Shown piece by piece: positions 46,672 through 58,671 of a DNA stretch of 64,000 nt (its first letter is position 1; the number at the start of each line of letters is the position of its first letter). The position numbers were made by a program, and so were the translations under genes. The stretch comes from Cubamyces lactineus (Eukaryota > Basidiomycota > Agaricomycetes > Polyporales > Polyporaceae): contig JACDTU010000014.1 of assembly GCA_022376465.1 (NCBI GenBank), positions 372,001-436,000 on the forward strand. The letters are read 5' to 3'. Below the pieces are notes generated by a model. It saw only the letters and a program-made list of their open reading frames with translations. It was not told the origin of the DNA and searched no databases.

Positions 46672-47177
46672 CTTACCCCGTGCCCGTGAGGACAAGCTGA
46701 GAGTGGCCGACGGGGTTTCCCTCTGGATTCGTACTATCGACACGCGCGCAGTGCGATGGATCTCGACCTGAGAGTTGGTTAGTGACCGAAGATCTAGGAC
46801 ATTGATCGGCTTACCTTTCCTGACCGAATCGCTTGCGAGCATCTACGTGCAGGGGAGTGGATCGAAATCGCGGAGGACTTGTGCGTTCCTTGCGGACGCT
46901 GTCAAACCATCTTCGCGGATGTCAAGGAGCCTTACCGTGGATGTTGCGAATGCAAGACGCCTAGGACGAGATAGCGATGCATATTGGGTATTTACTAGGA
47001 TTGCTGGTCCGCGCTCAAATCCGCGATACGTACATGTTCACTGCATCATAGGACAGATCGTAAGGGAAGTTGGTAGTGTAGTCAAGGTCAGGGTAGAATA
47101 CGAAGAGGTGACAAGGCTACGCCTCCCTCTCCCCAACGCTGGCTTGTAAACTACAGGCGGCTTTACGAAACCGCCGT
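46672..47177. other. Spacer between the tyrosinase genes
   Basis: About 500 nt with the upstream region of tyrosinase 1 and the 3' flank of tyrosinase 2. No gene recognised. Confidence 0.45.
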
Positions 47178-49374
47178 TTACTGCACGTTCCGCGAACCAC
47201 CCTGACGCCCACGAGTGATATCATGGTGGTGGACAGTCTCGCCAGGAATCGGGAATGGCTCTCCGGGGGAAAGAGACAAATGGGTGGCAAGGACGACGAC
47301 CTCCAAAGACGGCACGTTCTCCAGCTCTACAACAACACCGTTGACCTAAACGTTGTCTGTGAGTAGAGCACGAACGCAACAACGGAAAGGAAGCTCGCCT
47401 TCTGAACCCTCCAGTGCAATTCGCGTGTAAGGTACGGCCGCACGACTTCCGGCTCGAACGAGTGCAGGTTAGAGTGGGTGGCAATCGCTTCATTGAGATG
47501 CACGAAGCCCTCGATAACCAGATCCGCTTGGCCGCGGCAGTTCGCACAGCGCTGAGGGACGCTATTCACGAAGGCGTGGTGACCGCCGACATAGTTGGGA
47601 CTGGTTCGCCAATCGGCCGGGTTCTCGGGAACGGCACCTAGGAAGAGTAAAACACTAAAGCTACCTCCGACTTCGTATTTCTTCACATGGATGCGCGCTG
47701 TCCATTCCCAGTACGCGGAGTCCGGAGACGAAATCAATCGTTGCGGAATAGCTTCTGTCCGTAGAATAGGATCCGCCCCCTCTGCAGGAACACGGTCTTG
47801 GGATCCCGAATCGTGGGCGGATTGGGTGGAAGCGGAAGTGGGCGAGAGATCGTTCGCAGATATGGCGGTGTTAGATGCTTGGGACGCTTGCGCGGCGAGG
47901 CTTCTGACTGGGAAGTGGAAAGGGAACGGCCGTCCACGATGCCCGTAGAGCTTACTGACAACCTGAGCGATGTGGTCCCGGACTGCCTTCTTGTCGTTGA
48001 GGTCGAGACCGTTGAATTCCGGATACGAGTAGCCGAGCTGCTTAGGCGTAACGCCCACGGTTTGGGCCGATGTCCAGAACGAGTCCTGAGTATGCCAGAA
48101 CGGCGTTAGAGCTGTCGGCGGAGGGTAGATTATTAGCCACGGCGATCGCATCGTCCTGACTCCCACTCACAGGTATTCTTGTCCACGATCGTGTTGGGTG
48201 GGATCGTGTATGTCCCGTCTTCAGAGCTTGATCTGGTGACCCATACATCGGGGTTCAGAGCGGACCAGAGCGCAAGCAAGCGATCGACCTGGCAGTGGTG
48301 CATGAAAAAGATCGGGTCAAATCCTGTGTACTCGTATCAGTACATGAATCGCTGATGTTGAGGTTGGCGTCCATACCTGCCACAGCTGGGTCGCTCATCT
48401 GGCCACCTCCGCCCACCGCATCGTGGATACCGTCATGAATGGCTTCCAGGCTGTTACTCGTACTACCGCCGTCCCCAGGGGTGTGGTTGCTGAAGGCAGG
48501 CCAAGTGTGGACCCTAGCCAACAGGTTGAATGTTTTCGAAGTAACGTCCGATTGATCCGCCTTGAGCGTCCTGTTGACACGTAAATTAGGCAACTTCAGC
48601 ACCCCAGCGTCAGAGACATGCATTACCTGATCAAGCCTTGGACATTATCCTGTGCGTCTGAACCGTCGGTCGTAGGGTGTCTGAGCGTCGTAGCCCAGTT
48701 GTCGTACGGGTCAGGGAAGCTGGGGTCGATTGGGTGGAAGCGGTAGCGGCGGAGTGGGTTGTCGACCTCGGCCCTCAGTCCGTCTGGGGTGGTGATCGTA
48801 ACTTTGTCCAAAGAGATGACCTCAGGAGGGGGCAAAGTATTCTTCGCCCAATCCCAGAACGGCTGACGCAAGTCGGCGGCGGCCTTCTCCCATGCCGGCT
48901 GATCGACCTTGTATCTCTTCGCAATGTCTTGTGCATACTTCTGCAGGACTTGCTGCATGGTCCATGGTATTAGCATGTATCTCAGCAAATGCACGACATC
49001 TTCTTACCTCGAACAGCGCGACGTACGGCCGATGCCAGGTCGGGAACAAGACAGAACCGTGGGTACAGTAACCGGAGGCCTCGGCAGGGTCATCTGCCCC
49101 AGCACCATCCCAGGCGATGTAAGGCAAGCCATGGATACCGCCGATTTGGAAGAACGAGATCAACTCCTCTTGCTTCAAATTGTATATGATGTCTGAATAT
49201 GCCAGAAAGATCAGCTCGAGTGCGCCGTGACTCCTATCGTGGCTTACCTAGGGCTTGAATGTAGAGAGAGAAGAACTTGTCGTTCTTGATGAAGTCGTTG
49301 ATTTCGAGCCGGTTAGGAGCAAGAGCACCTTCGGTCGAACCACCAACGGGGCCTGTAACAATGAAGTGGGACAT
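47178..49374 (-). CDS. Tyrosinase 2
   Basis: Tandem paralogue of tyrosinase 1, 621 residues. Exons 49374-49248, 49192-49008, 48952-48627, 48570-48377, 48323-48171, 48111-47399 and 47345-47178. Exons 2 to 5 have exactly the lengths of tyrosinase 1 (185, 326, 194, 153 nt). Copper A: His63, His87 with Cys85, His96. Copper B: His258 and His262 in AIHDGIHD, His286 in [10 protein letters not shown]. All ligands are kept, so the enzyme should be active. The last intron (47346-47398) starts with GC instead of GT. The linker before the C-terminal domain is Ser/Ala/Gln-rich and unlike that of tyrosinase 1. No signal peptide; presumably cytosolic and latent until proteolysis. Confidence 0.94.
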
Positions 49375-49456
49375 GCTGTTGCGTAGAATCTGAGGTTGAG
49401 AATGTTCAAGTCGTTGACCAAGAACACCGATGCTTCTCCCAATACCGCTTTCGAGC

Positions 49457-49464
49457 TCTTTATA
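49457..49464 (-). promoter_or_regulatory. TATA box of tyrosinase 2
   Basis: Minus-strand TATAAAGA, about 85 nt upstream of the ATG at 49374. Confidence 0.55.
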
Positions 49465-50487
49465 CACCGCGGACGTCGTCTGCGCGCTGCCCCACGACGT
49501 TTCAGACTGGCGTAACCGCCCGCGCAGTACGCCACGGGACATGGGGGTGACCAAGGATCCTTCGTAGGAGACGGTGTCATGGTGGTGTTGACCGGAGTGT
49601 CAGTAAGGCCGGTACTGTCTGCGTTGACCTGGCGTTGACATCGGCACGGCAGCTGTGTCTACGGCAGATTTTGTATGGTCAGCCTATGCACGATTGCTGC
49701 TCCTGGAACACGTACACAACATCCCAACTGCTTCGGCAACAGGTAATAGTCCTTCCCTGGTTTTGCGTGGTTATGGTACTCTGACTAATAGATGGAAGCG
49801 TTATGTGTATGCGTTGAGTAACTTCGTCGCGATGCAGCTCCTAAGCCGACCACGGGTATGTACCAGCACCATCGGCAAGATACCGAAACCGCAAGATATC
49901 GTAGCGTGTGAGCTTTCACCCAAATGCCGGATGCAAGCCACAGGCCCGTCGTCCGTAGGCGCTACGGTGCGAGTAGCTCGGAAACGTAATATGGAGAGAT
50001 GCGCCCACAAGGGATAAGGTGACACAGCAGAAGGGCCCTTCGAATCCAACGCTAAACCTTAACAGCGGGGCAGTAGACTGTAGCTTCTATCTGGAGATCC
50101 GATGCACTCACAGGTTCGAGAGCGCGTCTGAGATCTAGAGAATATGAACGCCCATTGCGTGTCAATCGCCAATAGCGAGCCCTTTTCGCGAGATGAGTTC
50201 ATCAAGCCACAAGGCACTCCAAGACGCAGCACGGCGCGCTCTTGCAACGCCTTGGGCATGATGGAACGACCATTCCTAATGGAGGGGCAGCGAGCCGTCC
50301 TCTGCAGTCACAGGCTATTGCAAGATGGAGCAACGCATCCCAGTGACAGGTATCATGCCATGCGCGTGGCTATGCGTCATTAGACGAATAGTAAGCTACC
50401 GGAAAAGCCTACCAAAGCACCGAAAGCCATGAATCGAAAGCATGCAAGAAATCGTCACTCCACGCACCCTCTCCACATTCGCTCAGC
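49465..50487. other. Intergenic region
   Basis: About 1 kb between the tyrosinase 2 promoter and the 3' end of the SUMO-like protein gene. Short open frames only, no family recognised. Confidence 0.45.
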
Positions 50488-52297
50488 TCAGAGGCCGACG
50501 ACCTCTACCTGATCCCCATCTTCCAAGTCTGCTACTCCGATCTCGTCCTCGGGCGCCATCCTGTCTCCATCGACGCTCAGCGCTGGTACCTTAGCCGGGA
50601 CAGCCTTCCGGCCGCGCCCCTTTGCCGCAGGCGCATTTTCCGGGTATTCGCTTTCCAGTCCGGCTTTCTTGAGGAAAGCCCGGACGATAGCCCCACATTT
50701 AGTGGTGGGCCGCACACGAAGAGTGATGTCTTTGCCTTTCGTCCGCTCGCTGCGGACCACAAGCTGGAAGACATCTGATGGAGCATCATCCTTGTCATCG
50801 GAGCCAGGCCCTGCGTTATCATCCCCGGAGTCCGAGAGCTCAGTGATCGAAGGAGCCCGGGACGGCGAGCGGCGAGAGAGAATGCCTTGCTGTAAAGGCT
50901 CTGGCGGAGCAACCGATTCGGAGCGCATCCGCTTATTCTCCTGAAGATAATGGAACGTCTCCTTTTCGCATGCCTCTGCAGATATATGCTTAGTACATGT
51001 GGGAATCATAGGCATCATCCCACTCACCAAGTTCGGCTTCCGCCCAGATGTCGACACTATGCGGAGTCGACGAGGGAAACACACGCTTGCCATTGAGGGA
51101 AAGTACCAGGTTCTCTTCGCGGATGCTGGCAAGGTCTGCGATCTCAGCAGACAGCTGGTGAAAGTTCTGGTGCTGAAGATATTTTCATGAGCATCAAACC
51201 GGATTCTTTTGGTGAAGAGGCCTACCCGTTTCTGCTGCATGGTCCACACCTCTGGGCGACGGTGGGGATCGAGAGGATGAGGCCTCCATGTAATTTTGAG
51301 GTTCACAACTTCTGGGCCGCCACCTTCCGGTACGGGAGTGCCTTCAAGACGGCTCGTCTGCGATTTGACACGTTGGGCTATAGACGCTAGCTCTGCGTCC
51401 AACACGACTGTATCCACCGACTCATCTGCAATGTCCGTGGGAGACGGTGCTCGTTGTACTGATCCTACAAACTGCCTAAAACCATATGTGAATAGGTAAC
51501 GGGTACTATATATGCTGTGGTGCAAACCTAATAGCGGCTTGAGCACGCTCGAGTGCATACTGAGATAGAGCGGGCGGAGGTGTAATTGATCGCGATCGAC
51601 TGCGCGCTCGCTTTCCGTTCGACTGGGAGGATGACTCGCCTCCTCCTGCAACGAGAGGCTGCTTCGCTTTGGGAGCAAGGATGTCATCGTCCTCCGAGTC
51701 AGATATTTCACTGGAGAGCTATGTGAGTTGATATTGCTGAGGACGTTCGGAGTGAAATTGAGTATGGTATATGCGGGTCTCCGTGCGGTATACGCACTTC
51801 TGTCCAGTAAGGAGAATACTACTTACATTAGCTCCTCGGGCTTCTTCCTTGTCCAGTCAGGCAGAGTACTCTGCTGGTCTGTCTTTCTCTTGGCTTTACG
51901 CCCACGGGTCCGCGGAGAGGAGCCTACTTCACGTTCGGAATCCGAGTTGTCGGAATGAGAGACCTTTCGCTTCTTGTTTTCCTTCTCTGAATGCGCGAAT
52001 GAATACGAAGCGCGACCCTAGGAGTTCGTGCATCATCACAGATGACGCACCTTCGGCTAGCTTGTTGATCCTCTTCCATCCTTGTGCCGTGCGCGTCTGA
52101 TTGCGGAGGAAGAGCGCATCTTCTTCGTCTATGCTCGAGAGTACTGGTATCGCCGACAGTGGAGGCGGCGTAGAAGTGGCCGCTGAGGAGGGGCCAGGAG
52201 ACGATGGAGGGAGGATGTTGGTGTCGATGTCGGCTGTGGCTGCAGGCGCGCGTGGACGCGGACGAGGGCGTGGCTTTGGCTTTGGACGCGACGACAT
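50488..52297 (-). CDS. Rad60/Esc2/NIP45-like protein with SUMO-like domains
   Basis: Probable nuclear genome-stability factor. Exons 52297-52051, 51986-51827, 51710-51528, 51475-51226, 51172-51028 and 50975-50488 give 490 residues. The N-terminus is basic and Pro-rich (RPKPKPRPRPRPR), followed by an acidic/basic region with LIEISDSEDDD, which looks like a SUMO-interacting motif. Two beta-grasp-like segments are visible: the first around LKITWRP...LVLSLNGKRVFPSSTP, the second at the C-terminus (FQLVVRSE...LEDGDQVEVVGL), which lacks a Gly-Gly end and so cannot be conjugated. This layout fits the Rad60/Esc2 family. The 55-nt class intron before HQNFHQLS restores the first domain. Divergently paired with the GCFC gene. 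Confidence 0.8.
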
Positions 52298-52547
52298 CGC
52301 GGTAACAAGGAAAAGGCGGATCGTGGGAACATTTCTCCTTCGCGGGGTTTTGTCAGATCACGTGCCTAGCGTCTGTGGCGCGGGGTGTCGAGCACATCGA
52401 CGGCGACGACGACCTCGGACTCGCACTTGATCTGGGGACTGTGTGAACTTGCACTCGGGCTTGTGTTGCTCTGTTCTTTGCTTCGTCGCTGTGCGAACTG
52501 TTTCTCTCTCTTTCTGACCTATCCGAGCTACTGCGCGGCTTGAAATA
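52298..52547. promoter_or_regulatory. Shared divergent promoter
   Basis: 250 nt separate the start codons of the Rad60-like gene (-) and the GCFC gene (+), so the promoter is almost certainly shared. It contains a CpG-rich patch (52380-52435) and no TATA box, as expected for constitutively expressed nuclear genes. Confidence 0.6.
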
Positions 52548-55500
52548 ATGGCAGAACCGCCAGTTATCTTCAAACGTACAAAGTCCAAGCCTTCGCAGCG
52601 TGGTCGTGTAGCTACGCCGGATATCGACACAGCTCCGACAACGGGAGCAGAGGGCGATGTAGATGAGGCGCCAAGTGTATTAGCCGCGAAGCTGAAGAAG
52701 AAGACACGGGCGAAGACAAAGTCTACGCTTAGCTTTGGAGGGGAGGAGGAGGTGAGATGTCTCAACGTTCGTGATTGGTAGCTTCTGACAGATGCTCGCG
52801 TAGGAGGGCGACGGCGAAGTGTTCAAGCTCAAGAAGTCGAACTTGAGCAGGAAAGTGGCATTAAGAAATGATTTGCCAGGGTACGCGATCACTTACAAAT
52901 ATGCGTATGCATGCCCGTCCGTGCTTGGGCTACTATGTATACTCAACCCTTCCTGTATCGCGGCAATATATCCCGTTACACCACGCGTGTGAAGATCACA
53001 GGCTGAGTGTGCATTGTAGCCCAAGCACCGGTTGCATACCTCCGTCCAATGAAATACAACTGACAACCCTGGCAGGGTAGCACCTGTGCCTATAGAATCA
53101 CGTACAGCGCAGCGATCCACAGGGCCTACGTACGATGCTGCATATCTTAACGAGCTCAAGGCGAGCACCCCAACGACTCGTCCTCCCATTGCTACGGATG
53201 ATACTGTTCCCTATGATGGAGACGTCTCGATGGACTTGGATTCTGCCGCACCGGCTTCTGCGCTCACGCCGTTCAATGGTATGGCCCATGAAGTTCTCGT
53301 GTATATTTGCGAACGCTCATCCTCTAAATACAGATAGTATGCAAGAAGACGAGACAGCAATACCGTCAGCCTCGTCCATCCTTGCAGCTAAGCAGAAGCG
53401 AGAACGCTTGCGTGCGACCAAAGCCTCGGGGGCAGAAGACTATATATCGCTGTCTCTCACTAAGAGAGACGACTATTCGAAGGGTCCTCATCCAGAAAGC
53501 AGACTAGTTCGCGAAGAGGACGAGTTAGGAGATGCAGATGACGGTCAGTGGGATATAATTGTAGTTTCGTTTCGTATCTCTCATCACTCCTGCCACAGAG
53601 TTCGCTGAGTACACTAGTGCGCAAGAAAGGATTGCGCTCGGGAAGAAGTCACGTAAAGTCGAAGCACGAAAGCGTCGTGAGGAGATGAACGAAATGATTG
53701 TGGATGCGTAAGTTCTCAATCTCATTGCCTCAACTGTGTTGTTCTTACGCTGCGCGCCCAGGGAGGAAGAAGATGAGGAGACGCGGGAATGGGAACAGGC
53801 GCAGCTTCGCCGAGGAGGGCTGCGTCCGGAGTCCGCAGAACCTGCACCCAAACCCGTGTACAAGCCAGCGCCAAGTGAGTGTACCTCTGTCCCGTGTCCC
53901 GCTTCGCGCTGACATTTCCGTCGTAGTACCCTCCGTTACACCCATCCCCACCATGGGCGCTGCGATGGCACGTCTTACTCAGTCCATGAGCGAACTAACA
54001 ATGTCGCACGCGGAACACTCCGCCGCCATGTCTAAGCTCGGCGAAGAGCAGCGGCTGTTGGAGCAACGCGAGAAGGAGATGCGCGAGATGATCGCCAAGG
54101 CGGAAGAGAAGCGCAGCTGGTTCTCCGCATTCCGGGAATGGGTCGAGAGCGTCGCGACGTTCCTCGACGAGAAGGTACGTTCGTTTGCCTTGTATGACAT
54201 GGACCTCAGTCGTTGACCTGCATTCAACTGTAGTTCCCTCAACTCGAGAAACTGGAGGACGAACACATAGCGATCATCAGAGAACGCGCAGACATGATCG
54301 CCCAACGCCGCAAGGCAGAGGACGAAGACGACCTGACCCTCTTCTTCGGCACGCCTCCGCAACTCCAGCCCAAGCCCGACGAAGTGGACGACCTCGGCCG
54401 CATCGTGCCCTCCGCGAACCCCGCGGCCTCCCGCGCAGACCGCACCGCAGCACGCGAAGCCCGACGGCTCCGCCGGCGCGCAGTCAACCAGCAACAGGCC
54501 AAGCAGCGCGAGGAGGAAGAGGGGTACTCGACCGACGCGTCGCTGCCGCCCGCGGACGCGGACGACTACCGCATCGCGATGGGCAAGCTCATGACGGACG
54601 CGAAGGAGATCATGGCGGACGTCAAAGCGGAGGAGTTCCGCGACCCCAACTTGGGCCTCGCGAAATGGTTCGGGGAGTGGCGCGCCAAGTTCGACGACAT
54701 CTACCGCGGGGCGTGGGGCGGGCTCGGGATGGTCAGCGCGTGGGAGTTCTGGGTCCGCCTGGAGATCTTGGGCTGGAACCCGCTCGAGGTACGTCCGTCC
54801 ACTCGTGTGTGATGCAAGAGCTGCTTGTTCATGACGTATGCATACAGCGACCACGGGGCCTCGACTCGTTCAACTGGTACCACTCACTCTACAAATATTC
54901 TCGCCCATCCCCAGACGACGCCAACTCTGATGACGACGAAGAGGACGAGCCCGAGCTCGGACCGGACGGCGACCTCGTCTCCGCGATGATCTCCACCGCG
55001 CTCATCCCGCGCTTCTGCCGGCTGCTCGAGAGCGGCGCGCTCGACGCGTACTCCTCGACCGACGTCCGCCGGCTCGTCGACCTCGCGGAGCAGGTCGAGG
55101 CTTCCGTCGAGTGGCAGAGCCTCAAGTTCGAGATGCTCCTCAAGTCCGCGTACACCGTCTTCGCCGCGGCGGTCGCCGCCACTGAGGCGTCCCTCCGCCC
55201 GTTCTTGGAGCTCAACCAGCCGCGGTTCGACCCCGCAGCGATCCCTGCGCGCAGGCGGTTCCTTATGCGAAGGTATAAGCTGTTGCGCAACCTTTTGCAG
55301 TGGCGGCGGTATGCGGGAGACAAGTACGGGTTGAGCGCGCTCGCGACCCGGCTCGTGACGTCCAGCATGCTACCTGTAGCGGAAACAGGCTGGGAAGTCG
55401 GTGGGGAGGAGATCATGCGCAAGGTACGTCTTGGAGCGTGACTGCGCACACAATGAATGAATGATGCTGACGACCTGCCCGACTAGGTTGCGCAAGCACT

Positions 55501-55552
55501 GCCCACAGAGCTCGTACCACCTGCGCTGCAGAGTCTACTTCGATCGACGTAA
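52548..55552 (+). CDS. GCFC-domain protein (PAXBP1/GCFC2-like)
   Basis: Probable nuclear protein related to the GC-rich sequence DNA-binding factor family, whose members work in spliceosome disassembly or intron turnover. Ten exons: 52548-52751, 52804-52880, 53076-53278, 53334-53543, 53599-53707, 53762-53874, 53927-54174, 54234-54788, 54848-55423, 55487-55552, giving 786 residues. The N-terminus has FKRTKSKPSQR and SLSF-like blocks typical of the family. The middle is charged and coiled-coil-like (about 305-400). The C-terminal GCFC domain includes FRDPNLGLAKWFGEWR, WGGLGMVSAWEFWVRLEILGWNPL and LDSFNWYHSLYKY. Introns in the 5' half are irregular in length, one of 195 nt (52881-53075). Confidence 0.9.
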
Positions 55553-55723
55553 AGACAGGGTATATGCTAATGTTATTGTATGAGCTACATTCCCGGACGT
55601 ATCAGAACAGACAAGAAGGGTGCGACTCTATGAGAACCTCCGAAGCCTACGCCAAGCGGCCGCCTCCGAGTAGAAGTACAAGGTATCTTACACTTTCCGG
55701 CTATTGTGGACTGCTCCTCCCGC

Positions 55724-58104
55724 CTAATCTTGCGTTCGCGCTTCCACTTCGTCCACGACAACCATGTTTTGACGAGACATTGCATCCTTCTCTTCGACTG
55801 TTCTCGCACCAGCAGGAGGAGGGCTGGTCCTAGCGGTAGCACGGAGCACACCGAGAACCAGTTCGATCTCCGAGCACGGCGTGACCGCCTCTGCTGGGTC
55901 CTCGTCACTATCGTCTCCGATATCCATTGTCGTCCCTGGGTTCTGAAGGTCTAGGTCATCTACTCCACCGCTTGGAGCGATGAGGACGCTGCTCGGGATA
56001 CGCTCCGCTCCGTTGTGACTAGGCGAGGGAGTCTTAGCTAGGTCGACGCCTACGCCGTTGCGTCAGTTCACGCTATGCTACGACGTGAAGCCGACACATA
56101 CCGTTGGCGGGGGAGCTGGCAGTAGCCGTCGCGTCGTTTGACGATGTTGCATCTTCACGATCAGCGGGAGCAGCTGTTGCTGCAGCGTCCGTCTGGGACG
56201 TAACGCCGCGAACGGTCCTCGTCAGCGCGACCAAGTCGGACATCTGCATCTGGTAAGAGACTGGGGTCGTGGCTGTCTCCTGCGCAGTAGAGTCGTAAGG
56301 ACCCACAGAAGAAGCAAGACCCGGAGCCCAAAGATCAGGAGGCACATCAGATGGACGGGTGAGCTCGGTGAGGTAGGACGTCGCTTGGAACGGCGGCGCG
56401 TCAGACGGCGCGGTATTGCCAGTCTCGTGCAGTAGTGTATACATGTACGCGGCGTGCATCGTTAACGAGCCAGGTCCAAGTACAAACGGCGCAGGCAAAG
56501 TGAATGCAGAGGGTGGTGCGGAGAAGCCGAACATCTGGTTTTGAACCGGTGACGCCCCATTTGGTACGGGTATGTGAGCCAGGCCAGCGGCGTGATGGTC
56601 AAAATTTCCGACAGGTAATGGTGACAGGCGACGAGTGATACCAGACAGGCCAAAATCTAGGCTACTAAGGACTGGGGAGGCAGCAAGGGGAGAGACACCA
56701 GGAAAAAGCAGCTGAGGCCCGTGATAGGTCTCCGGCGCCACGAGAGGTGAAGGTAGACACGAGAACCCGTCATCCTCGGTGCGTAGAGGAACAGTGAACG
56801 AGTCTCCAGGGTTAGCTACCTGAATTGCTGGCGGTCGTATGGTTGTCAGAACAAGGTGCTGCGGCACTTCCGTGACTGGCGTACTTGGGCAGGTGCTAGG
56901 AAGTAGTGTGTACGCCTGTACAACCGGACCAGACCAAGAGTGCTCGCGAGAAGATGGACTGCTATCTGAGCTAGGAGAGCCTGAGGCAGAAGCACGGTTC
57001 TCTGTCGGAGACTCCCAGGTAAGCCCGGTGGATGGGTTAGCAACAAGACGCATAGAGCCGTTCGATGTCGCCATGGGATCCGCCAAGAGATGCTCTGAAC
57101 CAAGTCCTGCAATTTTCCATGGTTTCTTGGAAGGAGGTCGAGCTTGAGCAGGGCGGAAACCTGGAGCCTTTGCGTGCTTGCCCTTTCCACGACCGCCATT
57201 GCGCTTGCGCTTGATCCACTTGCGGATCCACTTCTCTTCTCTAGATGCGGCCCATACGTACGTTCCACGAAAACGGAAGTGTACGCCAGGCGAGCCGTTG
57301 ATAATCAGCCGAAGGAATCCGACACGGAGACGAACAACGCAAGCTGTGGACTAGACGATACTCACAGGCCTGTCTCCTTCGACGCTTCCTCGACGTCCTT
57401 CTTGGTCGCGTCCTCTCCTACACGTGCGTACAGCGCGTTAAGAATCACGAGCTGGTCTGCGTTGGCGACGACCCGAGTAGGACGCGGGACGGGGGTTGTC
57501 GCAACCGACCATGGGCAGCGCATGGTGTACATCGTCGGGGAAAGTGGCGAATCATCGATACTGGTGCAAGCCCCCGACGATGCATCCATGGGAGGCGTTC
57601 TGCAAGGCTGGAGCTGAGCTGAAGGCTGGAGATGGTCGTGGTCGCGGTGCAAGCGAGGGTTGACACGTTCGAAATCGTTGCGTCGGGCGTGCGTGCCAAG
57701 GAGTGCCAATACCCACCCAGCGGATAGCTGATCACATGTTCATGCCAGCGGGGCAGGCTCGTGCACGACAGCTCGTCCTCTGGAGTATCACAAAACTCTT
57801 CAACGTCGACGGAAAATATAAAACTTGAATACGACGAAATCTGGCGAAATAGCCGGTTTTCCGGCCAAGTATCATCCAGGTAGTAGCGTGTGATGAGGTG
57901 AGAAGCGAGAACCATACCCCTCACCGTCAAAAACCTTGCTTTCTTCAGATATATACTCGATTTGTTCGGAATTGGTTCTTGAACGTCGTGGCGTGAAGAG
58001 AGGTCGCTTCGAAGGTGGACAGCCACCGACCCAAACCAGTATTCAACGCCGTCGCGGAGTTTCCTACTTGACGTGGCTGTGACATCTCGTTTCCCCAGTG
58101 ACAT
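55724..58104 (-). CDS. Atypical homeodomain protein, 701 aa
   Basis: Probable transcription factor. Exons 58104-57717, 57618-57366, 57240-56102 and 56049-55724. Residues about 175-232 form a homeodomain: helices 1-2 in ADQLVILNALY and TKKDVEEASKETGL, helix 3 in EEKWIRKWIKRKR after a splice inside the domain. The usual W-F-x-N of helix 3 is W-I-K-R (Trp222, Ile223, Lys224, Arg225), so the nearly invariant Asn51 is lost. A basic stretch with RGKGKHAK follows, then a long Ser/Pro/Thr-rich region and an acidic C-terminus (DIGDDSDEDP). The N-terminal 130 residues resemble no domain I know; mating-type HD proteins have N-terminal dimerisation regions of this size, but no partner gene is adjacent. 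The start and the first splice (98-nt intron) are less certain. Confidence 0.78.
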
Positions 58105-58671
58105 GACCTATTCACAGTATTGACAAACCATTTGGCCAAAGTTCCCTATAAACACATCACGGCAGAATTTGGCGCGTTTTTAATACAAGCACGGCTGCAC
58201 GACACCACAAACGTCTTTTCCTACGGTGGAAAATTGATAAAAAAGCGTTTACGACGGAAGCCATGTGGTGCCTTTAATGCGACCTTTTCATGCCTTTTCA
58301 ACGCCTTCTGAAATTAGGAAAGGCTTGACGAAAGCATTCTCTTGTCGTCCCTGTTCTGCGATTACTCTGGCGGCAAAACGGACTAGTCGTCGTAGTGCGT
58401 GCATCAGGTGAGGGTGCAAGCGAACAGGGGCTGGAGAAGGATGACAAGAATCAGAACAAGAACCCAATACCCTCGAGCTTTAGCGTACAATACGAATACA
58501 TGAACGTCAACGGTGAACCAAGGTCCCTTGATCATCGCCCTAGGCAAGACCCATCCAGCCTCTTCCCGTTCACGATACTTATCCACGTCCTCCGCCGGAC
58601 CTGCGAAAGAGGCACGTGCGACGATTTACAGCTGCGCTCCGCCTTCATCCCGCACTGCGGCTGGCGACCTC
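58105..58671. other. Intergenic region upstream of the homeodomain gene
   Basis: About 570 nt with the presumed promoter of the homeodomain gene; AT-rich around 58130-58330, unlike its surroundings. No gene seen. Confidence 0.45.

Noticed and set aside
54185..55441. Single 418-codon plus-strand frame
   Set aside because: Its first two thirds is an out-of-frame reading of GCFC exon 8; only the last part is the genuine exon 9. Splicing of the GCFC gene explains the region better.
55724..58104. Mating-type (HD1/HD2) locus
   Set aside because: Only one homeodomain gene is present, no divergent partner and none of the usual flanking genes such as mitochondrial intermediate peptidase are in the window. 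Kept only as a remark.
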